Positions 6,902-14,671 of a stretch of 26,285 bases of DNA are shown in pieces. Position numbers and translations under genes: made by a program. This DNA comes from JAGNLA01 sp964472265. Its GTDB lineage: Bacteria; Caldisericota; Caldisericia; JAAYUI01. The notes under the pieces are model-generated. The model saw only the letters and a list, made by a program, of their open reading frames with translations, was not told the origin of the DNA and ran no database searches. The DNA lies in NCBI GenBank assembly GCA_964472265.1, contig CAYYJO010000026.1, positions 1-26,285 of the forward strand, given 5' to 3'. Each line of letters starts with the position of its first letter. Positions within the stretch are counted from its first letter, which is position 1.

Positions 6902-8404
6902 ATGAGACAAGTATGTTTGTCATTGACAATAATCATAATGCTGGTTTTTAGTGGATGTTCCGATGCAACTTTGAAACCAAACAGTTCGATAGACAGACTG
7001 GTCTTTTTGTCAAACAAGATATGCTCTGTGAAATTAGAATACAACGAATGCGAAACACTGCCCGGTAAAGAATACAAAAACAAGATGTTGATCACAGGCT
7101 TAAGTGATATTAAAAAACAAAAAATCCGAATATCGTTTAAATATGATAAAAACAGCGTTGCCGTGGAATCTGACGATAATGAAATAATGATAGATAATAA
7201 CAAGAATTATGAGGTAGAATTTAAGCTTAAAATACAGAGAAAACCTAACCTTGGCAACACTACCGTAAAATGCAAAGTGGAAAACAGTCGCGGACAGGTA
7301 ATCAATGCATGTGATTTGAGAATTATTATTAGATTATTTAGTGTAAGAAGCTCCGAAGGTCAAGAATTTTTCGTATTGCCACCAGGTTCCTTTAGAACCG
7401 ATTTACATTTTAATCTATCTTCAGAGCATAAGCAGCTAATTAAAACAACAATTGTTTCAGAGCTGCCGAAAGGTTTTAATGTATCATTGGACCTTCCTGT
7501 ATTGACACCTAATTATATTGAGCCTGTAAAAGAACCACCAAAAAGAGAAAGAAGTAGAAGCGACAGCGAAGGTGAAGATGAACGCCCACCAAATTATGAT
7601 AAGCCAAATACTGTTGAAGCTGTGTTTGAGACGACTGAGGAAATAAAATCAGGCAATTTCTTTATATATCTGGAGTTTGAATCAGATGGCTACAAAGAAA
7701 CAATGAAACTGAAGGTCAATGTTGTAGACTTTAATATCGTATGCAGGGAAGACTCAAAGTTTTTTACACAAGATAAAATAACATACAATATTGACATAAT
7801 TCCTAGGAGTGGTTTTAAAGGCAAGTGCGTTCCCATTATTGAAAGCCTGCCAAAGGGAGTCACACCAATATTTTCAGAGAACCCTATCATAATTGATAAC
7901 AAAGAGAAGTCTTTTGATGTGATACTTGAGTTTTTACCAGGAATGCAAGGCATTTTTACACCCTTACTGAAAGTGGAAAATGAAAATGGATATTCAGCAT
8001 GGATGCTGATTGCAAGAAAAGGGAGTTATGATATTCAGGTTTATCCGCCTGTAAAGGGCTCATACAGACCCGGAGCCGAAGTTGATTGGACCATAATGAT
8101 TGGATCGCTTAGCGAAAAACCGGCAAAACTTTATATAAAGATTTCAGATACTCCAAAAGGATGGATTGTCAAGCAAGCAAGCAATACCTTAAGCGAAGGC
8201 AATAGTCTGGAACCTGTTGAAATTGGCAAAGAAAAAGAGATAACCGTTATGATGGGCGATGACGTGTTTGTCACCATATCGATTGTCATTCCAATAGATT
8301 CTGATATGGACAACACAAGGGTCAGATTTGAGATAAGGGATGGCGACAACATTAGAGTAGAAGATCTATCAAAAGATTATGTCTTGCCTGACCATAATTT
8401 GTAG
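6902..8404 (+). CDS. Lipoprotein with repeated Ig-like beta domains, function unknown
   Basis: The 500-residue protein starts with a lipoprotein signal (MRQVCLSLTIIIMLVFSGC, lipobox FSGC, Cys19). The body looks like three or four Ig-like beta-sandwich domains: similar strands recur as SELPKGFNVSL, ESLPKGVTPIF and SDTPKGWIVKQ, each about 120-150 residues apart. A low-complexity charged linker with an RERSRSDSEGEDE run sits near residue 220. ATG at 6902 is fixed by GGAGG at 6895-6899; a TTG 15 bases upstream would give a less natural start. Codon use is much AT-richer than in most neighbours, which suggests later acquisition. It could be an adhesin-like or scaffold surface protein. I see no catalytic motif and cannot name a family with certainty. 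Confidence 0.72.
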   Translation: MRQVCLSLTIIIMLVFSGCSDATLKPNSSIDRLVFLSNKICSVKLEYNECETLPGKEYKNKMLITGLSDIKKQKIRISFKYDKNSVAVESDDNEIMIDNNKNYEVEFKLKIQRKPNLGNTTVKCKVENSRGQVINACDLRIIIRLFSVRSSEGQEFFVLPPGSFRTDLHFNLSSEHKQLIKTTIVSELPKGFNVSLDLPVLTPNYIEPVKEPPKRERSRSDSEGEDERPPNYDKPNTVEAVFETTEEIKSGNFFIYLEFESDGYKETMKLKVNVVDFNIVCREDSKFFTQDKITYNIDIIPRSGFKGKCVPIIESLPKGVTPIFSENPIIIDNKEKSFDVILEFLPGMQGIFTPLLKVENENGYSAWMLIARKGSYDIQVYPPVKGSYRPGAEVDWTIMIGSLSEKPAKLYIKISDTPKGWIVKQASNTLSEGNSLEPVEIGKEKEITVMMGDDVFVTISIVIPIDSDMDNTRVRFEIRDGDNIRVEDLSKDYVLPDHNL

Positions 8405-8650
8405 AATGCATCAATCAAACTGAATGCCCAAGGCGATATTTATCAGAAAAGCAAGGTAACTTGGCAAGAGTATTGAAAAATACCGGTACGAAGAAGAACA
8501 TCAAAATAACTCCACAGAGTATTAGATAAAATGTATTTTGTAGATGCTAGTTTTTCAAAATAATTGATATTCATCACGAGGTCGCTGGATAGTTAATTTC
8601 GGTTGTCCTTCATAAGGATGTACCCTTTGAACAGGTTGAAGGTCATGGAG
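8405..8650. other. AT-rich intergenic stretch without a clear gene
   Basis: About 250 bases between the convergent ends of the Ig-like lipoprotein and the carboxyltransferase. I see no RNA gene and no convincing reading frame with a start. On the minus strand the stretch 8650-8555 reads as plausible protein (ending RPRDEYQLF before a TGA) but has no start of its own, so it may be a decayed remnant. Confidence 0.5.
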
Positions 8651-8684
8651 AAATGAAAACTCCCCGTTTTGATACGGGGAGTTT
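8651..8684 (-). terminator. Intrinsic terminator of the carboxyltransferase gene
   Basis: AAACTCCCCGT (8657-8667) and ACGGGGAGTTT (8674-8684) form a perfect 11-bp stem with a 6-base loop. On the minus strand the stem is followed by a T-rich run (TTTTCATTT), and it lies 16 bases after the stop codon at 8700. It would also act weakly on plus-strand transcripts. Confidence 0.85.
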
Positions 8685-8699
8685 AGGTGGTTTTGAAAT

Positions 8700-10199
8700 C
8701 TAGTGAATCTCAGCTGAGGGTTTTGCGTTGCCTGATTCGAAGTATTCCTTGGTCGGCTGCGGGAGCAGGTAGTAAAGCAGAAGATCACGATGGTTCTTGA
8801 TGTATTCAGGTGGGTTGAGCCCTTCATCAACGGTGAGCGGGAGCGAGTTGACGTAGTGCCCCGAACGTTCCTTATAGATATCGAGTTTTCCGGCAATCAT
8901 CGAGACAAATTCCGGCTTCATCGGGCCAGTTCTGCCATAGCGACCTATGACCATATCCCTGAATTCCCTTGAAACGACCTTGTATCTTTCGCCAGTTTGC
9001 ACGTTGAATGCTGCCTGGGAGCCGACAATTTGTGATGTCGGGGTGACAAGTGGTGGATAGCCGGCATCTTCACGGACTTTCTCGGCTTCGGCAAGGATTT
9101 TGGGGAGAAGGTCGAGCTGGCCAAATGACTGGAGCTGGGTGCGAAGGTTGGAGATCATGCCGCCTGGAATCTGGGCGCCAAGCTGCGCCTCGTCTGGTGC
9201 CGGGTAGCCAAAGCTCGTCATGATTTCGATGTTTATGCGTCTTGCTTCGTCGTAGTTGCCTGCTTTGACAAGTTCGATCGCCTTTTTCATCTTGTCCAAA
9301 ACCGTTGGTGGGAGTGGGTATGGGATCAGCTGTGGGAGCGAGTTTGCCTTTGCGTCGAACGCTGCAAGCTCTTTTCTGATGCCAAGGAGCTTCTTTGACG
9401 AACGCTCGATTGCCTTGTGGTCAAGACCGTGCTCGATTCCGAGAAGTTCGGCATAGACTGAAATGATTTCAATGGCTGCGTGGCTCGAACCGCCTGCAAA
9501 CGGACCGATTGCCGTGTCGATCCTGTCGCATCCTGCAAGGAGGGCGACGATTGAGGCTGTTTCGGCAAAGCCAACAGTTGTATGTGTGTGAAGAGTGATT
9601 GGAACCCTGAGATTCTTCTTCATTGCCGGGATGAGAACGGCTGCGTCTTTCGGGCTGAGGATGCCGGCCATGTCCTTTATGGCCACAATATCGGCTCCGT
9701 CTTCCTGAAGCTCGCTTGCGTACTTGACGAACCATTCGGTTGTGTGGACTGGAGAGGTGGTGTATGAGAGTGCAACCTCTGTCTTTGCCCCCCATGCCTT
9801 GGAGGCAAGAAGAGACATCATCAGGTTGCGCCTGTCGTTGAGGGCGTCAAACATCCTCATGGTGCTCACGCCTGATTTTATTGCAGCCTTGCAGAAGGCG
9901 ACGATCATCGAATCAGGATAGGGTGAGTAGGCGAAAAGATTCTGGCCTCTGATCAAAGCCCTGATGGAGGTCTTTCCGTTTGTAACCTTGAAGTACTGGT
10001 CAAGCCTGTCCCACGGGTTTTCCTTAAGGAATCTCAAGGGTGCGTCAACAGTTGCGCCACCCCAGAGCTCAAGCTCCTTGAATCCACACTCGACGATGTC
10101 TTGAATCACTGACATTCCCTGCGGTGTGCTCATTCTTGTTGCAAACAGGCTCTGCTGGCCATCCCTCAAGCTCAGATCACAAAATTCCACTTTCCTCAT
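8700..10199 (-). CDS. Biotin-dependent carboxyltransferase subunit (pyruvate carboxylase B / oxaloacetate decarboxylase alpha / transcarboxylase 5S type)
   Basis: The 499-residue protein moves a carboxyl group between carboxybiotin and pyruvate. The HMGL-like TIM barrel shows LRDGQQSLFATRM at 11-23 with metal ligand Asp13, RMFDALND at 115-122, AIKDMAG at 173-179 with the carbamylated Lys175, and LHTHTTVG at 203-210 with metal ligands His204 and His206. A conserved carboxylase domain follows (PGGMISNLRTQL). No C-terminal biotinyl AMKM motif exists, so a separate biotin carrier is needed, and none is encoded here. The 5S subunit of transcarboxylase has the same length. ATG at 10199 is chosen over a TTG 36 bases upstream because the family begins at this point. 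There is no ribosome site, but a promoter ends 7 bases before the start. The gene is monocistronic. Confidence 0.9.
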   Translation of the reverse strand: MRKVEFCDLSLRDGQQSLFATRMSTPQGMSVIQDIVECGFKELELWGGATVDAPLRFLKENPWDRLDQYFKVTNGKTSIRALIRGQNLFAYSPYPDSMIVAFCKAAIKSGVSTMRMFDALNDRRNLMMSLLASKAWGAKTEVALSYTTSPVHTTEWFVKYASELQEDGADIVAIKDMAGILSPKDAAVLIPAMKKNLRVPITLHTHTTVGFAETASIVALLAGCDRIDTAIGPFAGGSSHAAIEIISVYAELLGIEHGLDHKAIERSSKKLLGIRKELAAFDAKANSLPQLIPYPLPPTVLDKMKKAIELVKAGNYDEARRINIEIMTSFGYPAPDEAQLGAQIPGGMISNLRTQLQSFGQLDLLPKILAEAEKVREDAGYPPLVTPTSQIVGSQAAFNVQTGERYKVVSREFRDMVIGRYGRTGPMKPEFVSMIAGKLDIYKERSGHYVNSLPLTVDEGLNPPEYIKNHRDLLLYYLLPQPTKEYFESGNAKPSAEIH

Positions 10200-10206
10200 G
10201 GAATCC

Positions 10207-10235
10207 AGTCTATTGGAACTCTTTAGCAAATTCAA
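10207..10235 (-). promoter_or_regulatory. Promoter of the carboxyltransferase gene, leaderless geometry
   Basis: On the minus strand TTGAAT (complement of 10230-10235) and TAGACT (complement of 10207-10212) are exactly 17 bases apart. The ATG at 10199 begins only 7 bases after the -10 hexamer, so transcription would start at or next to the start codon. This fits the lack of a Shine-Dalgarno. Confidence 0.5.
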
Positions 10236-10258
10236 CTGGAATGCGAGAAACCAAAAAT

Positions 10259-10264
10259 TATAAT
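10259..10264 (+). promoter_or_regulatory. -10 box before the second propeller lipoprotein
   Basis: A perfect TATAAT lies 9 bases before GTG at 10274. No convincing -35 hexamer is at 16-18 bases upstream. The position suggests a leaderless or nearly leaderless transcript starting near 10271. It would argue against the upstream ATG at 10241 as start. Confidence 0.4.
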
Positions 10265-10273
10265 CTTAAGACC

Positions 10274-11335
10274 GTGAGAAAAATCTTGCCTTTGATACTG
10301 GTTGTAAGCCTTGCCTCATGTGGGACGCAGGCGATAAAAAGCGATAGCTTGCTGTCAGTAAAATGGCAATACGATGGTTTTGAAGAACCACTAAGTATTG
10401 GGGTGCGACCATCAAAGGGCTACATCATGGCAGTTTCTGTTTCAGGCAACGAATACACTCTTGTTGACGAATCAACCGGCCAGGCCGAGTGGGTGAGAAC
10501 CGTTGAAGAGGAAATTGGTAGCGACAATGCCTTTCCCCCTGTAGAAGCCGGTGGAAGAATGGTTTTTTCCTGTGGCAACCAGTTAAGGTGCATGGACATG
10601 CGAACCGGAGACCAGCTTTGGTCAGTTGCAACCAGAGACACCGACATTGGCCCTGCAAGCTTTGCCCAGCCAGCGTTTTCCAACGGTAGAATCTTTGTTG
10701 GAACAGCTTCAGGTTCGCTTCTCTGCCTGGATGCGCCGTCTGGCGTTCAAAACTGGGAAATAAAATCATCGGTTGACGCTTACGGACCGGTTGTGGCCAT
10801 GGGTGACAAGATTGTTGCAAACATGCTCTCTGGCAGGATAGAATGCAGGAAGCAGGATCAAGGCTGGGTCGTCTGGAAAAATGATTACTTTAGGCTTCCT
10901 CTCGATCCGATTCCAAACGATGGCGAAACCCTCTATCTTTCTAACCCGGGCCCATCCATTGCAGCACTGGACATAAACGACATGAAAGTGCTGTGGACAA
11001 AGTCAATTGCAAACAAGACCGGAACGCTCCAGTTCAACCCCGAGCTGACCGGTGACCTGATATTTTGCTGTGACGAAAACAAAGTTTACGGGTTTCAAAG
11101 AAAAACAGGCGAGGAAAAGTTCAAATTCGAAATTCCTTTCGACCCGACACACCTTAAGGCGCTTTCAAACAGGCTCCTCATAACCTCGAAGAATCGCCTC
11201 TATTGCTACTCCTTTGACGGCAAGCTACTCGGAGAGTTCAAAGAACCAAACGGGGACGAACTCTTTGGAATTGATGAAGGCAAATCCACGATCATCTGCT
11301 GGAGCGCCAGAACCATCTACGGGCTTTCAAAATAA
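10274..11335 (+). CDS. PQQ-type beta-propeller lipoprotein, second paralogue
   Basis: From GTG at 10274 the 353-residue product begins with a compact lipoprotein signal (RKILPLILVVSLASC, lipobox LASC, Cys16). Propeller blades follow, recognisable as STGQAEWVR, RTGDQLWSV, PSGVQNWEI and KTGEEKFKF. The fold matches BamB/PQQ_2 proteins and the gene at 5675-6808; envelope scaffolding or binding is the likely role, but no partner is evident. An alternative ATG at 10241 would add 11 residues before the signal and also has no ribosome site; the TATAAT at 10259-10264 favours the GTG. It diverges from the carboxyltransferase across a 74-base gap that must hold both promoters. The next gene follows after 35 bases, so an operon with 11371 and 12072 is possible. 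Confidence 0.8.
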   Translation: MRKILPLILVVSLASCGTQAIKSDSLLSVKWQYDGFEEPLSIGVRPSKGYIMAVSVSGNEYTLVDESTGQAEWVRTVEEEIGSDNAFPPVEAGGRMVFSCGNQLRCMDMRTGDQLWSVATRDTDIGPASFAQPAFSNGRIFVGTASGSLLCLDAPSGVQNWEIKSSVDAYGPVVAMGDKIVANMLSGRIECRKQDQGWVVWKNDYFRLPLDPIPNDGETLYLSNPGPSIAALDINDMKVLWTKSIANKTGTLQFNPELTGDLIFCCDENKVYGFQRKTGEEKFKFEIPFDPTHLKALSNRLLITSKNRLYCYSFDGKLLGEFKEPNGDELFGIDEGKSTIICWSARTIYGLSK

Positions 11336-11370
11336 AACTACGCACTGTAGAATCGCTTCATGGAGGAGCG

Positions 11371-12060
11371 ATGAGGAAGTGGATTAATATTGCCGAAAGC
11401 ATAATTCTGGTTGCAATGCTGGTTTTTGTGATCGATTTTCACAAGTATTACACCCAGCCTATATGTATAGCAAACGGACATATGCCCGTGGGCGCAACGT
11501 GGGATGGGAACAAGCTGGTTTCAGATGAGTCAAACTTCATCAAGTCTGTGACTTACCGCATTGACTATGATGAGAACAACAATGTGGAAATCAATTATTA
11601 TTACGATCCTGAAAGCGTGCTTGTAAGAATTGATCCGCAATCGGTTTTGTTGGAAAAAATCCTCAGGGACACTGGAAAAAGCATTGAGGACGTAAAAATG
11701 GGGATGCTTGAATACAATAATTTCAACGAATTCACAGATATTCTGCTGACTGACGCACAGAGTGTCGTACATTTTATTGATTGCCAGACAAAAGAAATAG
11801 AAGTTAAACAAAATGATATTCTGGTGTTTTGGGACGGAATAGAAAGTAATAATAAGTATATCGCTAATCACAAAACAGATATAGGAACAAAAACCGATAA
11901 ATTTGATGAAAACAGTTATGATACAATATGCCAGGGAGACAGATTTTACCGGATGAAGTTCTACAGGGCTAACCAGAAAGGTTCTGATGATATAAAATTT
12001 GATTTTACATCAGAAGACGGTTTGTTGGCAAAATCGACCACAACTGTGATTGTGAAGTAA
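11371..12060 (+). CDS. Membrane-anchored hypothetical protein, tandem paralogue A
   Basis: I do not recognise the family. The 229-residue protein has one N-terminal membrane helix (about 8-22, ESIILVAMLVFVI) and an extracytoplasmic, beta-rich and acidic remainder. It resembles the next gene in order and motif: FNEFTDILL then VVHFI, then KQNDILVFWDGIE, against FNDFMELVC, PVHLF and NAGDVIIVWEEID downstream. The two share a C-terminal strand region ending in TTVIVK or MKVTVR. Start ATG at 11371 has a strong GGAGG at 11361-11365. The stop overlaps a possible ATG of the next gene. This suggests a duplicated pair acting together on the membrane, possibly with the propeller lipoprotein just upstream. 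The middle part is AT-richer than flanking genes. Confidence 0.78.
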   Translation: MRKWINIAESIILVAMLVFVIDFHKYYTQPICIANGHMPVGATWDGNKLVSDESNFIKSVTYRIDYDENNNVEINYYYDPESVLVRIDPQSVLLEKILRDTGKSIEDVKMGMLEYNNFNEFTDILLTDAQSVVHFIDCQTKEIEVKQNDILVFWDGIESNNKYIANHKTDIGTKTDKFDENSYDTICQGDRFYRMKFYRANQKGSDDIKFDFTSEDGLLAKSTTTVIVK

Positions 12061-12071
12061 TGGGGAGAACA

Positions 12072-12758
12072 ATGAAAAAAACATTGATAATCACGCTTGC
12101 AATTGTTGTAGTGCTAGTTGGAGCCGGGGTTCTCGTTTACAACGTTTTCTTCAAGCCAAAGTCGATACCCGGGAAAGACGTAACAATGACTGCTGTGAGA
12201 TGGCACGCGGTTGGTTATGACAGCAACGGAAACTACATAAACCCTAACCTGATTGAGGCAACTTCACTAAATGAGGCTTTTGACCAGACAACGCCTGAAA
12301 TGATTTTGTTTGAAAGAGGCGTGCTTTGGCACCAGTCACAATTGGCCCAAAAGAACAAAAATCTTGTTTATGAAAACAAAAACGGTAAGACTGTTGAATT
12401 TAACGATTTCATGGAGTTGGTTTGCGCAATCAACAAGAAAAACCCGGTACACCTTTTCACAACCGACATAAAACGTTCAGAAAGCATAAATGCAGGAGAT
12501 GTTATTATCGTCTGGGAAGAGATCGACAAAGGCAAATTCAATTCCAAGCCAGTTCAAGAAATCATCAAAACAGAGAACAATCCAAAGGATAACGATTTGT
12601 TTCCTGAGATGTATTTCTACATTGAACAGCCAAACGGGAACATTGCAAGATTCAAGATTTTCATAGGATTGTCCAAAGGTGAGGGAACTGCAGCTTTCCG
12701 TTTCCTGTCAAAATCCGTTTTTCCTTCGGTTGAATCGATGAAAGTTACAGTCAGATAA
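12072..12758 (+). CDS. Membrane-anchored hypothetical protein, tandem paralogue B
   Basis: The 228-residue protein has a membrane anchor at the start (MKKTLIITLAIVVVLVGAGVLVY) and a soluble outer domain of unknown family. It is homologous in layout to the preceding protein: matching segments are FNDFMELVC (about 110), PVHLFTTDI and NAGDVIIVWEEID (about 140-155). ATG at 12072 is preferred because GGGGAG at 12062-12067 provides a ribosome site and the protein begins at the charged signal; an ATG at 12060, overlapping the upstream stop, is the alternative. Its stop lies 2 bases from the end of the convergent gene at 12761, with no terminator between. The aromatic-acidic core (VWEEID against FWDGIE) looks conserved, but no catalytic role can be assigned. 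Confidence 0.78.
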   Translation: MKKTLIITLAIVVVLVGAGVLVYNVFFKPKSIPGKDVTMTAVRWHAVGYDSNGNYINPNLIEATSLNEAFDQTTPEMILFERGVLWHQSQLAQKNKNLVYENKNGKTVEFNDFMELVCAINKKNPVHLFTTDIKRSESINAGDVIIVWEEIDKGKFNSKPVQEIIKTENNPKDNDLFPEMYFYIEQPNGNIARFKIFIGLSKGEGTAAFRFLSKSVFPSVESMKVTVR

Positions 12759-12760
12759 CC

Positions 12761-13060
12761 CTATTCCTCAATCAGTTCGGCAGTCCACTCATTTCCGTCG
12801 CCTGAGGAGAGTGCGAGCTTCTTCCTGTAAACGAAAAACGATGGTTTCTGCTCCCTGAAATCGATGATGTACTGGCCGCCCTTCATTCCGCTGCCCAGCT
12901 GCTTGATCTCCTTGTAGTACAGGTAAGCAGTGAACTTCTCCTGCCCGAAGATGATTGTGAAGTCTTCCTTTCTTGTGAAGAGCTTCTCCTTTCCCTTCGG
13001 AATGAGCAGGTATGTGTGCTTTATTTCATCATCGGTGAGATGAAACAGTATTTTTTCCAT
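12761..13060 (-). CDS. Hypothetical protein, 99 residues
   Basis: I do not recognise it. The product from ATG at 13060 is 99 residues, soluble, rich in lysine and aromatic residues (YLYYKEIKQLGSGMKGGQYIIDF near 47-69) and probably a small beta-barrel or mixed fold. The start is supported by GGAGG on the minus strand (complement of 13067-13071); a longer reading frame to 13126 has no such site and would run into the recO start. It shares the short divergent region 13061-13119 with recO and converges with the membrane protein upstream. No function can be inferred from the context. Confidence 0.75.
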   Translation of the reverse strand: MEKILFHLTDDEIKHTYLLIPKGKEKLFTRKEDFTIIFGQEKFTAYLYYKEIKQLGSGMKGGQYIIDFREQKPSFFVYRKKLALSSGDGNEWTAELIEE

Positions 13061-13082
13061 TTTGTGCCTCCTTTTTGGTATG

Positions 13083-13111
13083 TTCCAATTGTACCCGGTT
13101 TTTGATAAAAT
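13083..13111 (+). promoter_or_regulatory. Possible recO promoter with leaderless spacing
   Basis: TTCCAA at 13083-13088, a 17-base spacer and TAAAAT at 13106-13111 precede the recO ATG by 8 bases. The -10 region is inside a small palindrome, TTTGAT-AAA-ATCAAA (13101-13115). A similar palindrome stands before the next gene at 13826-13840. Confidence 0.4.
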
Positions 13112-13119
13112 CAAAGTAG

Positions 13120-13830
13120 ATGCCATACATCAAGACAAAAGCCCTGATAATCGGCAAAATGCCATATAAAGAACACGACAAGACCCTGAAGCTCCTGCTT
13201 GAAGACGGTCGGAGAATCGAGGCAAAGATAAGAAAAGCCCGCGACACGGGATCAAAATGGGGGGCAGTGACAGAACCCGTGGCGCTTATTGAAGTCGAGG
13301 TTTACGAAAGAGCCGGCAGATTCACAATCACTGGCATTTCAATCGACAAATTCTACCAGTCAAAAGACTATCCCTCGATGGTTGCCCAGGAGTTTGTTGC
13401 CGAAATTATTGAGAAAACAACGCCTTACGCCTTTTGCGAAGAAGAGATTTTCGATGTTGCAAAGTCTGCCTTTGATGAACTGGAGACGTTTGACAAGCTG
13501 ACCGCCTGCACAAAGTTTCTGCTTGAGACCCTGAGAATCCATGGCTACAACCTCAATGTTTCAAGTTGCTCCGGTTGTGGGGCGGGAATTGACTCCGATT
13601 GCTTTTTTGATCTGGCAACGGGTTCAACTGTTTGCAAAAACTGCAAGACTGCCCATTCGATAAGGTTTCCGATGGCAGCTGTTGAAGCTGTAAGACAGCT
13701 TGAGGATCATGACCTGTCAGAATCCATGAGACCACAGATGGCCAAAGGTTTGATCGAGTTGATGCTCAGGATTGTGTCAGCCAGGTTTGACGCAAGGATC
13801 AACACCTCTTTACACCTGAAATCCATCTGA
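13120..13830 (+). CDS. recO: DNA repair protein RecO
   Basis: RecO works with RecR and RecF in loading RecA on SSB-covered single-stranded DNA. The 236-residue protein has the usual length and order: an N-terminal OB-fold (about 1-80, IKTKALIIGKMPYKEHDKTL with the typical YxExD-K pattern), a helical middle, and a zinc-binding region CSGC at 150-153 with CKNC at 172-175. The zinc knuckle of four cysteines is intact; some RecO proteins lack it. No Shine-Dalgarno precedes the ATG, but TAAAAT ends 8 bases before it. The methyltransferase gene starts 16 bases after its stop, which lies inside a palindrome. Confidence 0.93.
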   Translation: MPYIKTKALIIGKMPYKEHDKTLKLLLEDGRRIEAKIRKARDTGSKWGAVTEPVALIEVEVYERAGRFTITGISIDKFYQSKDYPSMVAQEFVAEIIEKTTPYAFCEEEIFDVAKSAFDELETFDKLTACTKFLLETLRIHGYNLNVSSCSGCGAGIDSDCFFDLATGSTVCKNCKTAHSIRFPMAAVEAVRQLEDHDLSESMRPQMAKGLIELMLRIVSARFDARINTSLHLKSI

Positions 13831-13836
13831 TAAAAT
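13809..13836 (+). promoter_or_regulatory. Possible promoter of the methyltransferase gene inside the recO end
   Basis: TTTACA at 13809-13814 and TAAAAT at 13831-13836, 16 bases apart, end 10 bases before ATG at 13847. The -10 box is again at the centre of a palindrome (TCTGAT-AAA-ATCAGA, 13826-13840) that includes the recO stop codon. AGAAGG at 13839-13844 may serve as a ribosome site. Confidence 0.35.
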
Positions 13837-13846
13837 CAGAAGGTCT

Positions 13847-14668
13847 ATGAGATTTGGAGCAAGATTCATTCTTTTTTTGACAAAGGTTTTCAAGACAAAA
13901 GGTACGCATCCGCTTGATCTTGAGGCAAAAGGCATTGGTTCCTACCCACAGTGGGAGTACGACCTTGCCGCAAAGACAATGAAGTATTTTCCAAAGGAAT
14001 TTGTTTCCTCAGAAGCAGTGATGGGCAAGACAATTCTTGACGATTGCTGCGGTGCCGGTGGAAAGGCAATCTATCTCTCGGACCTTGGAGCAGCGAAAGT
14101 TGTCGGCATTGATATCGGAGAACAGTTTGTAGCCAAAGCCCGCGAGTTTGCAAAATCAAAAGGAAACGAAAAGGTCGAGTTCATAACCGGCGACGCCCAC
14201 AAGCTCCCGTTTGAGGACAAGTCCTTTGACACGGTTTTTTCCTTTGACGCTTTTGAACATGTGTCTCAACCGGAGAAGATGCTTTCTGAAGCAAAAAGGG
14301 TTTTGAAACCAGGCGGAAGACTGGTCATGTCCTTCACAACCTGGGGCAAGGCAAAAGGTCATCACCTCACGGATGCAATCAACGTTCCGTGGGCACATCT
14401 GCTTGTTTCGGAAGAATCGCTCATGGAAGCATACAGGGCAAAGGCAAAACCTGAGATGTACCTTTTCAGGGCAGGCTCGATGGATTCAAAAAGACTTGCC
14501 TACTGCAACAAGATGAACCTCAGATGGGCAAGAAGGTTGATAAGGGATTGTGGAATGAAGGTTTTACTTTTTAAGCCTGTTCCATATCCAGGGATTCTTG
14601 CTATAATGGCAAAAATTGGTCTGGCTGAATACTTCAGCCGTGTAATAACCGTTGTTTTGGAGGTCTAA
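13847..14668 (+). CDS. Class I SAM-dependent methyltransferase
   Basis: The 273-residue protein has a Rossmann methyltransferase core. Motif I reads ILDDCCGAGGKA at 63-74, an unusual variant of DxGxGxG with two cysteines; the acidic ribose contact is Asp89 in VVGIDIG; motif II is GDAHKLPFEDKSFDTVFSFDAFEHV at about 115-139, and VLKPGGRLV at 152-160 follows. This places it in the Methyltransf_11/UbiE-like group, which acts on small molecules, quinones or lipids. The substrate is not evident. A basic N-terminal helix (RFGARFILFLTKVFKTKG) and hydrophobic C-terminus could allow membrane contact. The PPIase gene starts 3 bases after its stop, so the two are co-transcribed. Confidence 0.85.
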   Translation: MRFGARFILFLTKVFKTKGTHPLDLEAKGIGSYPQWEYDLAAKTMKYFPKEFVSSEAVMGKTILDDCCGAGGKAIYLSDLGAAKVVGIDIGEQFVAKAREFAKSKGNEKVEFITGDAHKLPFEDKSFDTVFSFDAFEHVSQPEKMLSEAKRVLKPGGRLVMSFTTWGKAKGHHLTDAINVPWAHLLVSEESLMEAYRAKAKPEMYLFRAGSMDSKRLAYCNKMNLRWARRLIRDCGMKVLLFKPVPYPGILAIMAKIGLAEYFSRVITVVLEV

Positions 14669-14671
14669 ACC

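Noticed and set aside
6688..7203. 171-residue minus-strand frame
   Set aside because: It overlaps the promoter and start of a well-supported lipoprotein gene and lacks a ribosome site; low GC makes long chance frames likely.
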